Below are positions 17,040-25,070 of a DNA stretch of 64,000 nt, one piece after another; the stretch's first letter is position 1; the number at the start of each line of letters is the position of its first letter. The translations under genes and the position numbers were made by a program. Where the stretch lies: the NCBI GenBank assembly GCA_038746745.1, contig JBCDKJ010000008.1, positions 21,876 through 85,875 on the forward strand, in the 5' to 3' direction. The DNA comes from JANQIO01 sp038746745. GTDB lineage: Bacteria; Pseudomonadota; Gammaproteobacteria; Pseudomonadales; Halieaceae. The notes below the pieces were generated by a model. That model ran no database searches and had not been told where the DNA came from. It was given only the letters and a program-made list of their open reading frames with translations.

Positions 17040-17786
17040 ATGTCTGCTGCATCCTCTATCAACGTTCCTATTAAAGTTCCGATCTCCAAAAACCCTTCAA
17101 GAGCACAGCAGCGGGAAGCCGACATCTTGCTCTCAGCGGTCCAGCTTTTTGGTGAAGAGGGCTTCCACGCGGTCAGCACCCGCAAAATTGCGGCACAGGC
17201 AGGCGTTTCCGAGGGCACGCTCTTTAACTACTTCAGCTCAAAAAATGCGCTGATGCGGCGCATTCTGGAGAGCATCTATACAGAGTTAACGGATAACGCA
17301 ACAGAGATTCTGCGACAGGAGTTTGCTAGCCATCGCAGACTGCAGCGACTGGCGCTAAACCACGTCAAAGTCATGACCCGGGACAACGCGCTGTTTATGC
17401 GGCTGATACAGTCCTACCTGAACGTCGACCTGAGAGGCTATGACGAACTCCGGGATTCTGTCTTCGATAAGCTCAACCTGAGCTACGCCTGGGTCTTTGA
17501 TGTCACTGTGCGGGAAGCCCAGGAACGCGGCGAACTGCGACAGGATGTGAATTTGTCCGCTATGCGAGACCTGTTTTTTGGTGGTCTGGAGTATCTGGGT
17601 CGCACTCTGTTTTTGCACGACAGCTTTGCGGAGATAGAGTCGCGGGTCGCAAGCCTGATCGACCCACTCTGGCTGAGCATGCAGATTGCCGATGGCGCAA
17701 CGACAATCCCGCTGGAATCTGCATTTGAAGGCACGCTGGCCCGCCTGGAAGCGGTCGCCGATCGACTGGATGACAGCGCCAGATGA
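17040..17786 (+). CDS. TetR-family transcriptional regulator
   Basis: The product has 248 residues. The N-terminal TetR HTH spans ~28-75 (ILLSAVQLFGEEGFHAVST, RKIAAQAGVSEGTLFNYF). The C-terminal helical ligand-binding domain shows no further recognised motif. It is divergent from the AtuA-carboxylase operon and therefore a likely local repressor, released by a pathway acyl-CoA or terpenoid, in the manner of AtuR. It is convergent with the GST gene, ending 11 bp from it. Confidence 0.87.
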   Translation: MSAASSINVPIKVPISKNPSRAQQREADILLSAVQLFGEEGFHAVSTRKIAAQAGVSEGTLFNYFSSKNALMRRILESIYTELTDNATEILRQEFASHRRLQRLALNHVKVMTRDNALFMRLIQSYLNVDLRGYDELRDSVFDKLNLSYAWVFDVTVREAQERGELRQDVNLSAMRDLFFGGLEYLGRTLFLHDSFAEIESRVASLIDPLWLSMQIADGATTIPLESAFEGTLARLEAVADRLDDSAR

Positions 17787-17797
17787 ATCTTCTGGCC

Positions 17798-18706
17798 CTA
17801 TACCTTGTGCAGGGCGAATCCGGAAACAGGAAAGTGAATATGCACGCGTCCCACAACGGCTTCAGCCGCGAGGACCATTCGCTCTGCGTTTATCGCGACG
17901 AGTTCCCCGCGTGTTTCGTCCAGGGCGTAATCTTCCGGCTGCACCGCGACCTGTTGTCTCAGTAAGCGATGATCCTCACTCGCCGGCAGAGGGCGCAGTG
18001 CTGCGCCCCGAGCTTGCTGCTGGGCCTGTTCGGCCGATGTTTCCTCTCGCCGCCCATGCCCAAAAGCCTGCATGCGCCGGTACCAGACCATCAGTGCTTC
18101 ATGCTGTTCAGGCGCCGCAATGTCACCCACCTCGCACTGAAACCACAGCGTGTGGTACGCGGCAAAGTCCAGATAGTTGGGCTGATCGCCGCCCAGGTAA
18201 CCCGAGCCCTGCTCCAGACATCGGTCAAGCTCTTCAAGATGTGTTGCAAACACCTGCTGGGCCTTACCAGGATGCATCGGCTTGGTCACTGCAGCGCGAG
18301 CTACGCCCATGCGATCTCGAATAAAGCGGAAGGCTCCCAGCAGTGAAATATTGCGCACCAGTTGTCTCAAGACCTGAGATGCAGGAATCGACGCGACGCA
18401 GGCCCAGAACACGTCCCCTTCCAGAGCGCTGCTGAGCGTAAGTGCACTCTCATTGACGTGAGCCGGTGCCAGCTCCGAGTGACCACTTCGGGCGGCTATC
18501 TCGCTGAAAATGAGGCGGGTATCACAGTAGATATCAGCGCCGTCCTGAGCGACGGGAATGCGGCGGTAGCCTTCCAATACAGCGGCAAGCGCTGGCCGAG
18601 GCGGCATCTCCGGCACCACTACGCTGCGCCAATCCGTTGCCGTATAGCCAAATAGCAGCCGCACTTTTTCGGAGAACGGCGACATCGGATAGTGATAGAG
18701 AATCAT
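17798..18706 (-). CDS. Glutathione S-transferase family protein
   Basis: The product has 302 residues. The N-terminal thioredoxin-fold segment begins LYHYPMSPFSEKVRLLFGY, with Ser in the position usually used for glutathione activation. RRIPVAQDGADIYCDTRLI follows and contains the conserved cis-Pro. The C-terminal helical domain includes the GGDQPNYLDFAAYHTLW segment typical of GST C-domains. It is longer than the usual ~210 residues because of an extended C-terminus. Its start overlaps the stop of the crotonase gene (ATGA), so the two are cotranscribed. The substrate is unknown. Confidence 0.8.
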   Translation of the reverse strand: MILYHYPMSPFSEKVRLLFGYTATDWRSVVVPEMPPRPALAAVLEGYRRIPVAQDGADIYCDTRLIFSEIAARSGHSELAPAHVNESALTLSSALEGDVFWACVASIPASQVLRQLVRNISLLGAFRFIRDRMGVARAAVTKPMHPGKAQQVFATHLEELDRCLEQGSGYLGGDQPNYLDFAAYHTLWFQCEVGDIAAPEQHEALMVWYRRMQAFGHGRREETSAEQAQQQARGAALRPLPASEDHRLLRQQVAVQPEDYALDETRGELVAINAERMVLAAEAVVGRVHIHFPVSGFALHKV

Positions 18707-19518
18707 CCCGCCTCGGCAAAACTCGCGGGCCGCTTCTCCATAGACGCCATCACTGCCTCGACCTGGTTGGGCTGGCCGATGATGGCATCCTGCTCCACCG
18801 ATTCAGCAACCAGACCCTCTGCCATGTCAAGATACGGGGCACTGTTCAGCAAGCGCTTGGCCGCCCGGATGGCATCGGGATTGCGCCCGGCAATGCCCTC
18901 CGCGACGGCCATGGCCTCTGCCAGCGGATCATCGCAAACGCGTGTCACCAGCCCCAGTGCAGCGGCCTCCTCGCCCTCAAATACGCGACCGGTGTAAGTC
19001 AGCTCTCTAGCGACATCGTCTCGCACCAGGTGTCGGAGCAACTGCGTACCACCCATGTCGGGCACCAGACCCCACTTTATTTCCATGACGGAAAAGCGTG
19101 TGTCTCGCGTGGTAAAGCGCATATCAGCACCCAGACAGACCTGAAACCCGCCACCGTAGGCAACACCATGCACAGCGGCAATAACCGGCACCGGCAGCTC
19201 GCGCCACATCAATGCGGCATGCTGTGGCTTGTTGGCAATCCCATGGGTGCGCTTGGCGAGCGAGTCGCCAGTGGCGTCCGAGCTGCCTGCTTCCGCCATA
19301 CCTGCAAAGTTGCTCACGTCGAGCCCCGCACAAAAAGCACGACCCTCGCCCGACAGAACTACTACCCGGACGGTGGAATCACTGCGCAGCTTTTCGCCCA
19401 CTTCAACAATGGCGTCAAACATTTGCGTATCCAGCGCGTTCATTTTGTCTGCCCGCGCTAAGGTGACACGGGCAATGCCGCTCTCAACCTGCAGCGTGAT
19501 TCGATCTTGCATGCTCAT
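18703..19518 (-). CDS. Enoyl-CoA hydratase/isomerase (crotonase) family protein
   Basis: The product has 271 residues. The crotonase motifs are FCAGLDVSNFAG near residue 62 and HGVAYGGGFQVCLGADMRF near 110, then MEIKWGLVPDMGGTQLL with Asp where many hydratases have the catalytic Glu region. That wording suggests an isomerase- or dienoyl-CoA-type member as much as a hydratase. ATG at 19518 and ATG at 19512 are both possible starts. It is followed without a gap by the GST gene. Confidence 0.8.
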   Translation of the reverse strand: MSMQDRITLQVESGIARVTLARADKMNALDTQMFDAIVEVGEKLRSDSTVRVVVLSGEGRAFCAGLDVSNFAGMAEAGSSDATGDSLAKRTHGIANKPQHAALMWRELPVPVIAAVHGVAYGGGFQVCLGADMRFTTRDTRFSVMEIKWGLVPDMGGTQLLRHLVRDDVARELTYTGRVFEGEEAAALGLVTRVCDDPLAEAMAVAEGIAGRNPDAIRAAKRLLNSAPYLDMAEGLVAESVEQDAIIGQPNQVEAVMASMEKRPASFAEAG

Positions 19519-19601
19519 GGACTGACTCCAGAATAAATAGACAAGGCATTGAAGGCGGCACCGGCCTGGCAGTCAAGCGCGCCTTGTGACTTGCGCATGG
19601 A

Positions 19602-20534
19602 CTAGCGCAGCTTAAGCTGCTGGCGCGCTGCGTCAGTAATTTCCAACGCGAACGGCTCACTGAGCCGTCGCTCAGGTGAGATCAGGTACAGCATCTCCCG
19701 CAGGCCATCTACCATGCCAATGCGCTCTACGCCGTACATGTGCTTGACCTCTTCGTCGATAGCCATCGGTGCCGGGAATATTGCAACGCCCGCCTGTCCG
19801 AAGGCTTTCATCAGCGCGCTGTCGTCGAAGTCCGCCACAATGGTAGGGACCACACCCTGACGCGCCAACCAGGCATCCAGCCCACGCCTGATCGACGTGG
19901 TGCCCGCAGGCATAAGCATGGGAGCACCGTGCAGCGATGCGGGGTAGTTTGCACGGCATTTCTCCATAAGCTCGCCGCGACCGTAAAAAGCAATGTCGCT
20001 TTCGCCCAGCTTATGGCTGTAGGCACGCACATTGAAACCGGTTGGTACCGGGCGATCAGATAGCACCAGGTCAAGCCGGTGCACCGCGAGGTCGGCCAAT
20101 AGCGCATCCAGATCAGCCTGTGTGCATGACAACCTGGGCGACTCTGCGTCTTGTAAGAGGGGCGCCAGGGTCCTGTACACGACCAACTTGGGCAACGAAT
20201 TCACAATCCCGACATTCAGCGCGGAAGGCAGACCCTGGTCATCGCCCTGAACCCGTCGCGCCAGTTCCGTTCCCAGGGAGAAAATTTCATCCGCATAGGG
20301 CATCACAGCGCGACCCACCTCGGTCAGCGCAAGTCCGCGGCCAACCCGCTCAAACAGCTTGGCCTCTATGGTCTGTTCCAACAGCTTGATCTGTCCGCTG
20401 ATCGTCTGAGGCGTTAAACTCAGGACATCAGCCGCGGCGGTGATGCTACCCTCCCGAGCGACTGTCCAAAAATATAATAAGTGGTTGTAATTAAGGTGGC
20501 GCAATATACGACGCGGCGCGCGGCTCATATCCAT
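19602..20534 (-). CDS. LysR-family regulator of the NhaR-like group
   Basis: The product is about 310 residues; the ATG at 20534 is preceded by GGGGGAAG. The N-terminal winged HTH opens with LNYNHLLYFWTVAREGSITA and ETIEAKLFERVGRGLALTE-like wording, characteristic of the NhaR subgroup (NYxHLxYFW). A LysR substrate-binding domain follows from ~residue 110. NhaR-type proteins respond to sodium/pH or regulate surface functions; the target here is unknown. A second protein of the same subgroup lies at 22907-23785, on the other side of purKE. Confidence 0.85.
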   Translation of the reverse strand: MDMSRAPRRILRHLNYNHLLYFWTVAREGSITAAADVLSLTPQTISGQIKLLEQTIEAKLFERVGRGLALTEVGRAVMPYADEIFSLGTELARRVQGDDQGLPSALNVGIVNSLPKLVVYRTLAPLLQDAESPRLSCTQADLDALLADLAVHRLDLVLSDRPVPTGFNVRAYSHKLGESDIAFYGRGELMEKCRANYPASLHGAPMLMPAGTTSIRRGLDAWLARQGVVPTIVADFDDSALMKAFGQAGVAIFPAPMAIDEEVKHMYGVERIGMVDGLREMLYLISPERRLSEPFALEITDAARQQLKLR

Positions 20535-20749
20535 TGAACTTCCCCCTGTTTGATCCGCACTCCAGAGCACTCTCTTTGTGCGGTTTGCTTTTGTGCGGTT
20601 TGCGTCAGCGGCGTCTGCTTATGCAGCTCTTATGCCGCTTTCGTTAAGACAAGTGTGAGGATTGACGTTCAGAGTCGTGCCTGACACCGCCAACCTATAT
20701 TTCGATAAAAGCTTATACTTAAATTAGATAATTCGAATTGTACGATGAA

Positions 20750-20766
20750 TAGAATAAGTTATTCTA
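20750..20766. promoter_or_regulatory. 17-bp palindrome upstream of purK
   Basis: TAGAATAAGTTATTCTA is a perfect palindrome around a central G, about 95 bp before the attenuator-like hairpin. AATTCGAATT at 20730-20739 is a second small palindrome. It does not resemble the E. coli PurR box. It could be an operator or simply part of an AT-rich promoter. Confidence 0.3.
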
Positions 20767-20859
20767 GCCCTATGTCCGGTTGCTGCAGCGGTATCGCGGC
20801 TTCCGGACAAACATGTTGTTCCCGTGCTTCTAACAACATTTCTAAGGCCTTGAGCCTAA

Positions 20860-20906
20860 CGCTCGCTAGCGGATCCCCTGAAGTCTCGTTAGCGAGCATT
20901 TTTATT
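20860..20906 (+). terminator. Intrinsic terminator/attenuator in the purKE leader
   Basis: CGCTCGCTAGCG (20860-20871) and CGTTAGCGAGCA (20887-20898) pair over ~10 bp with one G-U, around a 15-nt loop. TTTTTATTT follows at once. The hairpin lies 45 bp before the purK start, with a Shine-Dalgarno-like GGAGA after it. Since no complete gene precedes it on this strand, termination in the purK leader is more likely than the end of an upstream gene. Confidence 0.6.
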
Positions 20907-20950
20907 TGTAGAATCCCCGTTTCTTCTTTCGCACCTGCCGGAGACACCCC

Positions 20951-22111
20951 ATGAACCTACGCCTGGGCATCATTGGTGCCGGACAGCTGGGACTATATCT
21001 TTGTCAGGCCGCAAAATCCCTTGGTATTCATACCTGCGTCCTTAGTGAAGACGGGCGCGCACCGGCGGTCACCTTCGCTGACCATCTCGTGATTGGGCCA
21101 ACAGATGATCAGGATACCCTCGACAACTTTATCGAGGCCTGTGACGTGGTGACGTTCGAAAAAGAGGACATACCCAACGAGGCCCTGCACCAGCTGCTTG
21201 AGGCGCAAGCGGCAGGTCGTGTCCTGGTTCATCCCGGCGCTAACGTGCTGTACCTTTTAAAAGACAAAGGCACGCAGAAAACCTGGCTCATGGACCAGGG
21301 CTTCCCGACCCTGCCTTTTACCCTGCTTCAGGGCGAAAACACTTCTATCGACGCCCTGATTGATTCTTATGGGCTTCCGCTCGTGCAGAAAGCTCGCAGT
21401 GGAGGCTACGACGGCCTGGGCGTACAGATTCTTCGAGAGCGCGCAGACCTGGCAAAACTGTGGCAGACGCCCAGTCTGATTGAACCGTTCCTGCCCGGTT
21501 GTCGAGAAGTCGCTGTGCTTGCCGCCAGAGATGCCGAGGGACACTGTATGAGCTATCCGGTGTTAGGCATGGACTTTGATCCAGCCCTGAACCTCGTTAC
21601 CACAGTATTTACACCCTCGCGACTGGCGCCAGCATTGGCAGACAGCGCGCTGGCGCTGGGACGCGAGGTCCTGGATGCGCTTGGCGGTGTTGGCGTATTC
21701 GCCATAGAAATGTTTGTTACCGAAGACGACAGCATATACATCAACGAGATCTCACCCCGGGTTCACAACTCGGGACATCTCACAATGGAGGCATCTGCCG
21801 CTTCACAGTTCGAACAGCACGTGCGCGCCTGCACCGGTCTGCCCTTGATCGACGTCTCCGGAACACAGCCGGCCGCAATGGCAAACGTGCTATACGAGGA
21901 ACGCCTGGCAAACTGCTGCCCCGCCACACCCGTCAGCCAGCAAGGTAACGCCGGACAGCTTGCGTTACACTGGTACGGCAAACCACCGGGACGATTGGGG
22001 CGAAAAATGGGCCATATTACGGCGCTGGCGGAGTCCGCTGACGCGGCTAGCGAAGCCGCATTAAGCGCGCTGAAAAAGCTGCCGGAACTTGCGGAGACAC
22101 GCGCCGCATGA
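20951..22111 (+). CDS. purK: 5-(carboxyamino)imidazole ribonucleotide synthase
   Basis: The product has 386 residues. It has an ATP-grasp fold: the N-terminal dinucleotide-like GIIGAGQLGLYLCQAAKSLG, then FEKEDIPNEAL, VQKARSGGYDGLG (ATP-binding loop) near residue 150, and the metal-binding EISPRVHNSGHLT near 265. It converts AIR, ATP and bicarbonate to N5-CAIR in purine synthesis. Its stop overlaps the purE start (ATGA at 22108), the usual purK-purE coupling, though the order purK then purE is the reverse of E. coli purEK. Expression probably depends on the leader hairpin. Confidence 0.95.
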   Translation: MNLRLGIIGAGQLGLYLCQAAKSLGIHTCVLSEDGRAPAVTFADHLVIGPTDDQDTLDNFIEACDVVTFEKEDIPNEALHQLLEAQAAGRVLVHPGANVLYLLKDKGTQKTWLMDQGFPTLPFTLLQGENTSIDALIDSYGLPLVQKARSGGYDGLGVQILRERADLAKLWQTPSLIEPFLPGCREVAVLAARDAEGHCMSYPVLGMDFDPALNLVTTVFTPSRLAPALADSALALGREVLDALGGVGVFAIEMFVTEDDSIYINEISPRVHNSGHLTMEASAASQFEQHVRACTGLPLIDVSGTQPAAMANVLYEERLANCCPATPVSQQGNAGQLALHWYGKPPGRLGRKMGHITALAESADAASEAALSALKKLPELAETRAA

Positions 22112-22608
22112 CTGCGCTGGTGGGTATTATCATGGGGAGTGACTCCGACCTTCCTATCATGAGCGCAGCCCCACTGATGCTCGACAAACTCGACGTGAGC
22201 TGGGAGCTCGACATCGTCAGCGCACACCGCACTCCTGAACGTACAGAATCTTATGCCCGCACCGCTGAGGAACGTGGGCTGCGTGTCATTATCGCTGGCG
22301 CAGGCGGCGCCGCCCATCTTCCTGGCATGATTGCAGCGTCGACGCCACTTCCCGTAATTGGCGTGCCCGTCAGCGCGACCAAAATGCAGGGGCAAGACGC
22401 CCTGCACTCCATTGTGCAGATGCCCGCCGGCGTGCCGGTGGCCACAGTTGCCATTGACAACGCCACTAACGCCGCCGTTCTCGCTGCACAGATGCTGGCG
22501 ACGGGCGATGACGCGCTGCGTCAGCGAATCGCCGCCTATAAGTCAGAACTGCGTGAGATCGTAATGACCAAGTCTGAGTCTTTGCGCAGTACCAGCGACA
22601 GCAGCTAG
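22108..22608 (+). CDS. purE: N5-carboxyaminoimidazole ribonucleotide mutase
   Basis: The product is a 166-residue class I PurE. The GSDSDLP substrate loop is near residue 10, SAHRTP near 39, and GAGGAAHLPGMIA follows. It rearranges N5-CAIR to CAIR for the next purine step. The C-terminal tail after residue 155 (SESLRSTSDSS) is unremarkable. It is translationally coupled to purK. Confidence 0.95.
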   Translation: MTALVGIIMGSDSDLPIMSAAPLMLDKLDVSWELDIVSAHRTPERTESYARTAEERGLRVIIAGAGGAAHLPGMIAASTPLPVIGVPVSATKMQGQDALHSIVQMPAGVPVATVAIDNATNAAVLAAQMLATGDDALRQRIAAYKSELREIVMTKSESLRSTSDSS

Positions 22609-22906
22609 CAACTGGGATCTCTCGTTTCTCTGCTTGTTGCTCTGCTTGGTTCTCTTCGCTCAGTTACAGCCTTTATCGCAAGCCGCAAAACGTGAAAACG
22701 ATAAGTGGCTAAAATCACTCAGCGTGGACGTGTCTCAGGACATCGGCAGCAACCAGCGCAGCAACACGCGGCATGTCATCATCCTCCAGAAAGTTGCTCA
22801 CCGCACAGCGCGGTTTCTGCCGAGCGAGTATTAAATTGAAAAATATATAGATTAGGATTCACTGTTCTATTTTAATTCAATAAGAAACACTCGCCCGGGG
22901 TCATTC
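22609..22906. other. ~300-bp spacer after purE
   Basis: No convincing gene is visible; a 66-codon open frame at 22634-22834 has no start-site support. The right end (22835-22890) is AT-rich, with ATTGAA and TTCAAT half-sites, and is probably the promoter of the LysR gene. Confidence 0.5.
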
Positions 22907-23785
22907 ATGGCCAGACTGAACTACCACCATCTGTACTATTTCTGGCAAGTCGCGCGGCACGGGAATCTCAGCGAGACCGCTGTAAATCTGCATGTTTCGC
23001 AGTCAGCGCTCTCTTCTCAGATCAAGCAGTTGGAAGAGGCCACCGGTACCGAGCTATTTTCACGCCGGGGACGCAAGCTCGTGCTAACCGAAGCAGGGCG
23101 ACGAGCATTGGGTTACGCCGACGACATATTTCGGCGCGGTGAGGAACTGGAGTCTCTGTTGACGCAGGGAATGGATCTTGGACCGGACCGACTCAGCATC
23201 GGCGTGCTGTCGACAATGTCGCGAAACTTTGTCGAACTGTTTATTCAACCACTGCTGAGCAGGCTGGGTATTCGCTACAGCCTGGAGGCGCTTGGCCAGA
23301 CCAATCTGCTGAATGCGCTAGCCAACCACCGCCTTGATCTGGTGCTCACCAACGTGGAAGTGGCAGCCTCTGAGGAGCGTTTCTGGCAGACCCGCTTACT
23401 CGCGCACCAGCCGGTGGCGATCGTCGGGCCTGCCGGCAACCCGCGCCGGCAATTCCCCGAGGACTACGCCAACAGCCGCTGGGTGTTGCCGCTGGCGGAC
23501 AGCCCCATTCGCAGCGGCTTTGACGGATTCTGCGCACAGCATCAGTTTGTGCCCGACGTTGTCGCCGAGGCGAATGATATGGCGATGCTGCGCCTGCTGG
23601 CGCGAGACACGGGCGCTCTGGCGGTTATTCCGGAGGTGGTGGTTCGGGATGAAGTCGATAGCGGATCGCTGGTGCGACATATGACGCTGCCCAGAGTTTT
23701 TGAGAACTTTTATGCAGTCACTGTGCAGCGGCAGCGGGCCAACCGGCTGCTGGACGAATTGCTCAATCCGGAACGTTGGCAGTGA
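22907..23785 (+). CDS. LysR-family regulator of the NhaR-like group
   Basis: The product has 292 residues. The N-terminus LNYHHLYYFWQVARHGNLSE is the NhaR-subgroup signature, followed by QSALSSQIKQLEEATGTELF and FSRRGRKLVLTEAGR. The effector domain begins around residue 95. It resembles the protein encoded at 19602-20534 but is clearly divergent, so the two are paralogues rather than a recent copy. No adjacent Na+/H+ antiporter is present. The downstream neighbour is the carbonic-anhydrase-like gene on the same strand. Confidence 0.85.
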   Translation: MARLNYHHLYYFWQVARHGNLSETAVNLHVSQSALSSQIKQLEEATGTELFSRRGRKLVLTEAGRRALGYADDIFRRGEELESLLTQGMDLGPDRLSIGVLSTMSRNFVELFIQPLLSRLGIRYSLEALGQTNLLNALANHRLDLVLTNVEVAASEERFWQTRLLAHQPVAIVGPAGNPRRQFPEDYANSRWVLPLADSPIRSGFDGFCAQHQFVPDVVAEANDMAMLRLLARDTGALAVIPEVVVRDEVDSGSLVRHMTLPRVFENFYAVTVQRQRANRLLDELLNPERWQ

Positions 23786-23840
23786 GCTTCTGTCGAAGCT
23801 ACCGCGTAAACAGCACCATTGAAGCAATTTTGACCCCTAT

Positions 23841-24527
23841 ATGCGCCTGGCTCTGATACTCAGTTTATTTGCGTCCATGCTGATCGCGCCTGGTTTGCAG
23901 GCGAGACCCGTCAAACTGGACCTGCAGGGCCGCACCGCGCCCAGCGATCCCGGTGCGTTTACTCGTGGCTATGAGCGTTGCAGCGATAGCATTACATCTC
24001 TGGCGTTCACGGAAACGGAGACGGATGAGGAGAACCGTGAGCAGATAGAGCTGCTACTGCGCTACCGTCCCTCGCCAATGCTTGCTGATACCGGCGCGGA
24101 CGGTTTGCGGGCATTCTTCACCACGCCCTCTTTCATGGTGCGCGAGCAGACCACTTACCGGCTGGTGACCTTTCACGTTCACAGCGCGGATGATGCAGAC
24201 GCCGATGAGAACGCACCTATACTAGGGCACTTCGTGCACTACGGTGCTGATGGCAGCTACGGTGTGCTCAGTTTAAAGCTGATGGAGGGCACACCGAACC
24301 CCGAGTTGGAAAAGCTGATTCTCGCAGCCGTCGGCGAGCCTTCTGAAGAGGGGCTTAACCCGCGTCGCCTGCTCCCGCCCACCGTGAGCATTGGTGCCTA
24401 TCTGACGCCGGAACAGATATCTGCCTGCGACTATAAAGTACACTGGCACTTCGCTGAGGAGCCCCTGCAGGCCAGCGCTGAACAGATTCGCGCGCTACAA
24501 CGCCTGCTTAGCACGTCTGACAGCTGA
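23841..24527 (+). CDS. Secreted alpha-carbonic-anhydrase-like protein, degenerate at one active-site position
   Basis: The product has 228 residues, with a signal peptide ending near LQARP. The core YRLVTFHVHS, then ILGHFVHYGADGSYGVLSL and GTPNPELEKL, lines up with the alpha-carbonic-anhydrase core FHFHWG / ELHLVHWN / NPxL. The C-terminal GAYLTPEQI then FAEEPLQASAEQ lines up with SLTTPPC / KEPISVSSEQ. All three zinc histidines appear kept and the Thr before Pro is kept, but the Glu of ExHxxH is replaced (PILGH) and the usual N-terminal QSPI segment is missing. It may be a divergent or inactive carbonic anhydrase. The fold assignment is by eye. Confidence 0.45.
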   Translation: MRLALILSLFASMLIAPGLQARPVKLDLQGRTAPSDPGAFTRGYERCSDSITSLAFTETETDEENREQIELLLRYRPSPMLADTGADGLRAFFTTPSFMVREQTTYRLVTFHVHSADDADADENAPILGHFVHYGADGSYGVLSLKLMEGTPNPELEKLILAAVGEPSEEGLNPRRLLPPTVSIGAYLTPEQISACDYKVHWHFAEEPLQASAEQIRALQRLLSTSDS

Positions 24528-24600
24528 GCATCGCCTTGCCAGCGTGGACACCTGAGGCGTGCTTAGGTCCGCCAGAAGCTTGTAGAATCACAGGCACAAT

Positions 24601-24682
24601 GCCCCCGTAGCTCAGTTGAATAGAGCATCCGTCCGAATGCGGCCCACTCCTAACCGGAGGGTCGCCGTGCTATGCCATTAAG
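24601..24682 (+). pseudogene. Broken tRNA-Arg(CCU) copy, 5' half plus disrupted anticodon arm
   Basis: The first 34 bases (acceptor 5' strand, D arm and start of the anticodon stem, GCCCCCGTAGCTCAGTTGAA onward) are identical to the intact tRNA at 24734. About 17 extra bases then interrupt the anticodon arm. CCTAA and CGGAGGGTCGC reappear, but no T arm or matching acceptor 3' strand follows. It cannot fold as a tRNA. Confidence 0.75.
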
Positions 24683-24733
24683 ACCTGAGGTCTGCCGGGG
24701 CCCTTCGGAAACTTGTAGAATTGATGGCACAAC

Positions 24734-24810
24734 GCCCCCGTAGCTCAGTTGAATAGAGCATCCGCCTCCTAAGCGGAGGGTCGCAGGTTTGAGTCCTGCC
24801 GGGGGCACCA
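24734..24810 (+). tRNA. tRNA-Arg, anticodon CCU
   Basis: A full cloverleaf can be drawn. The acceptor GCCCCCG pairs with CGGGGGC. The D stem is GCTC/GAGC. The anticodon stem TCCGC/GCGGA encloses loop CTCCTAA with anticodon CCT. The T stem GCAGG/CCTGC encloses TTTGAGT. A discriminator A and an encoded CCA end at 24810. It reads AGG codons. Confidence 0.93.
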
Positions 24811-24935
24811 ATCCCCTACGGGTCTCGGCGCCCCCTCTGGACTGCCGGCCCATGAGCACAGCTCATCGGCGTTCGGCCGCACGCGAAGCTGCGCTTCGAA
24901 AACGTTTGCCTCACCCTGCCGGGGGCACCAATCCC
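24795..24935. repeat. Direct repeat of the tRNA-Arg 3' end (att-like scar)
   Basis: The 21-bp 3' end of the tRNA plus five bases (CCTGCCGGGGGCACCA then ATCCC) occurs at 24795-24815 and again at 24915-24935, 120 bp apart. Repetition of a tRNA 3' end is the usual footprint of tyrosine-recombinase integration (attL/attR). Here only ~100 bp remain between the copies and no integrase is present. Confidence 0.7.
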
Positions 24936-25070
24936 GTCGGGGATTGATATCACCTTTGGGCTGCCCATCTGCAACAATTTTATCTCGATATAAAGCTAAA
25001 TCCTGTAAGCTATAAGCTCCAAGAACTTCTGGAGCTCCAGGTTTTTGAACAACAACGGAAAACAGGCACA

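Larger units (their letters stand above)
20535..20950. other. 416-bp region between the LysR gene and purK
   Basis: No convincing gene is present. It holds a tandem pair of TTTGTGCGGTTTGC (20575-20588 and 20590-20603), an AT-rich promoter-like stretch around 20700-20745, a palindrome at 20750-20766 and the hairpin described at 20860-20906. A 69-codon open frame at 20745-20954 crosses the hairpin and looks accidental. Confidence 0.6.
24528..25070. other. tRNA-Arg locus with partial copies, no protein gene
   Basis: This 543-bp stretch contains the functional tRNA-Arg and two fragments of it, described separately. The stretch CTTGTAGAAT, 4-5 bases, GGCACAA occurs before both the broken (24580s) and intact (24714-24732) 5' halves, so the promoter was duplicated with the gene. 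Confidence 0.7.

Noticed and set aside
20745..20954. 69-codon open frame ahead of purK as a leader peptide
   Set aside because: No ribosome-binding site, it runs through the terminator-like hairpin and past the purK start, and it shows no run of regulatory codons.
22634..22834. 66-codon frame after purE
   Set aside because: No start-site support, no recognisable product, and it lies in a spacer with promoter-like composition.
24601..24682. Upstream tRNA-like sequence as a second functional tRNA-Arg
   Set aside because: The anticodon arm is interrupted by ~17 extra bases and the T arm and acceptor 3' strand are absent.
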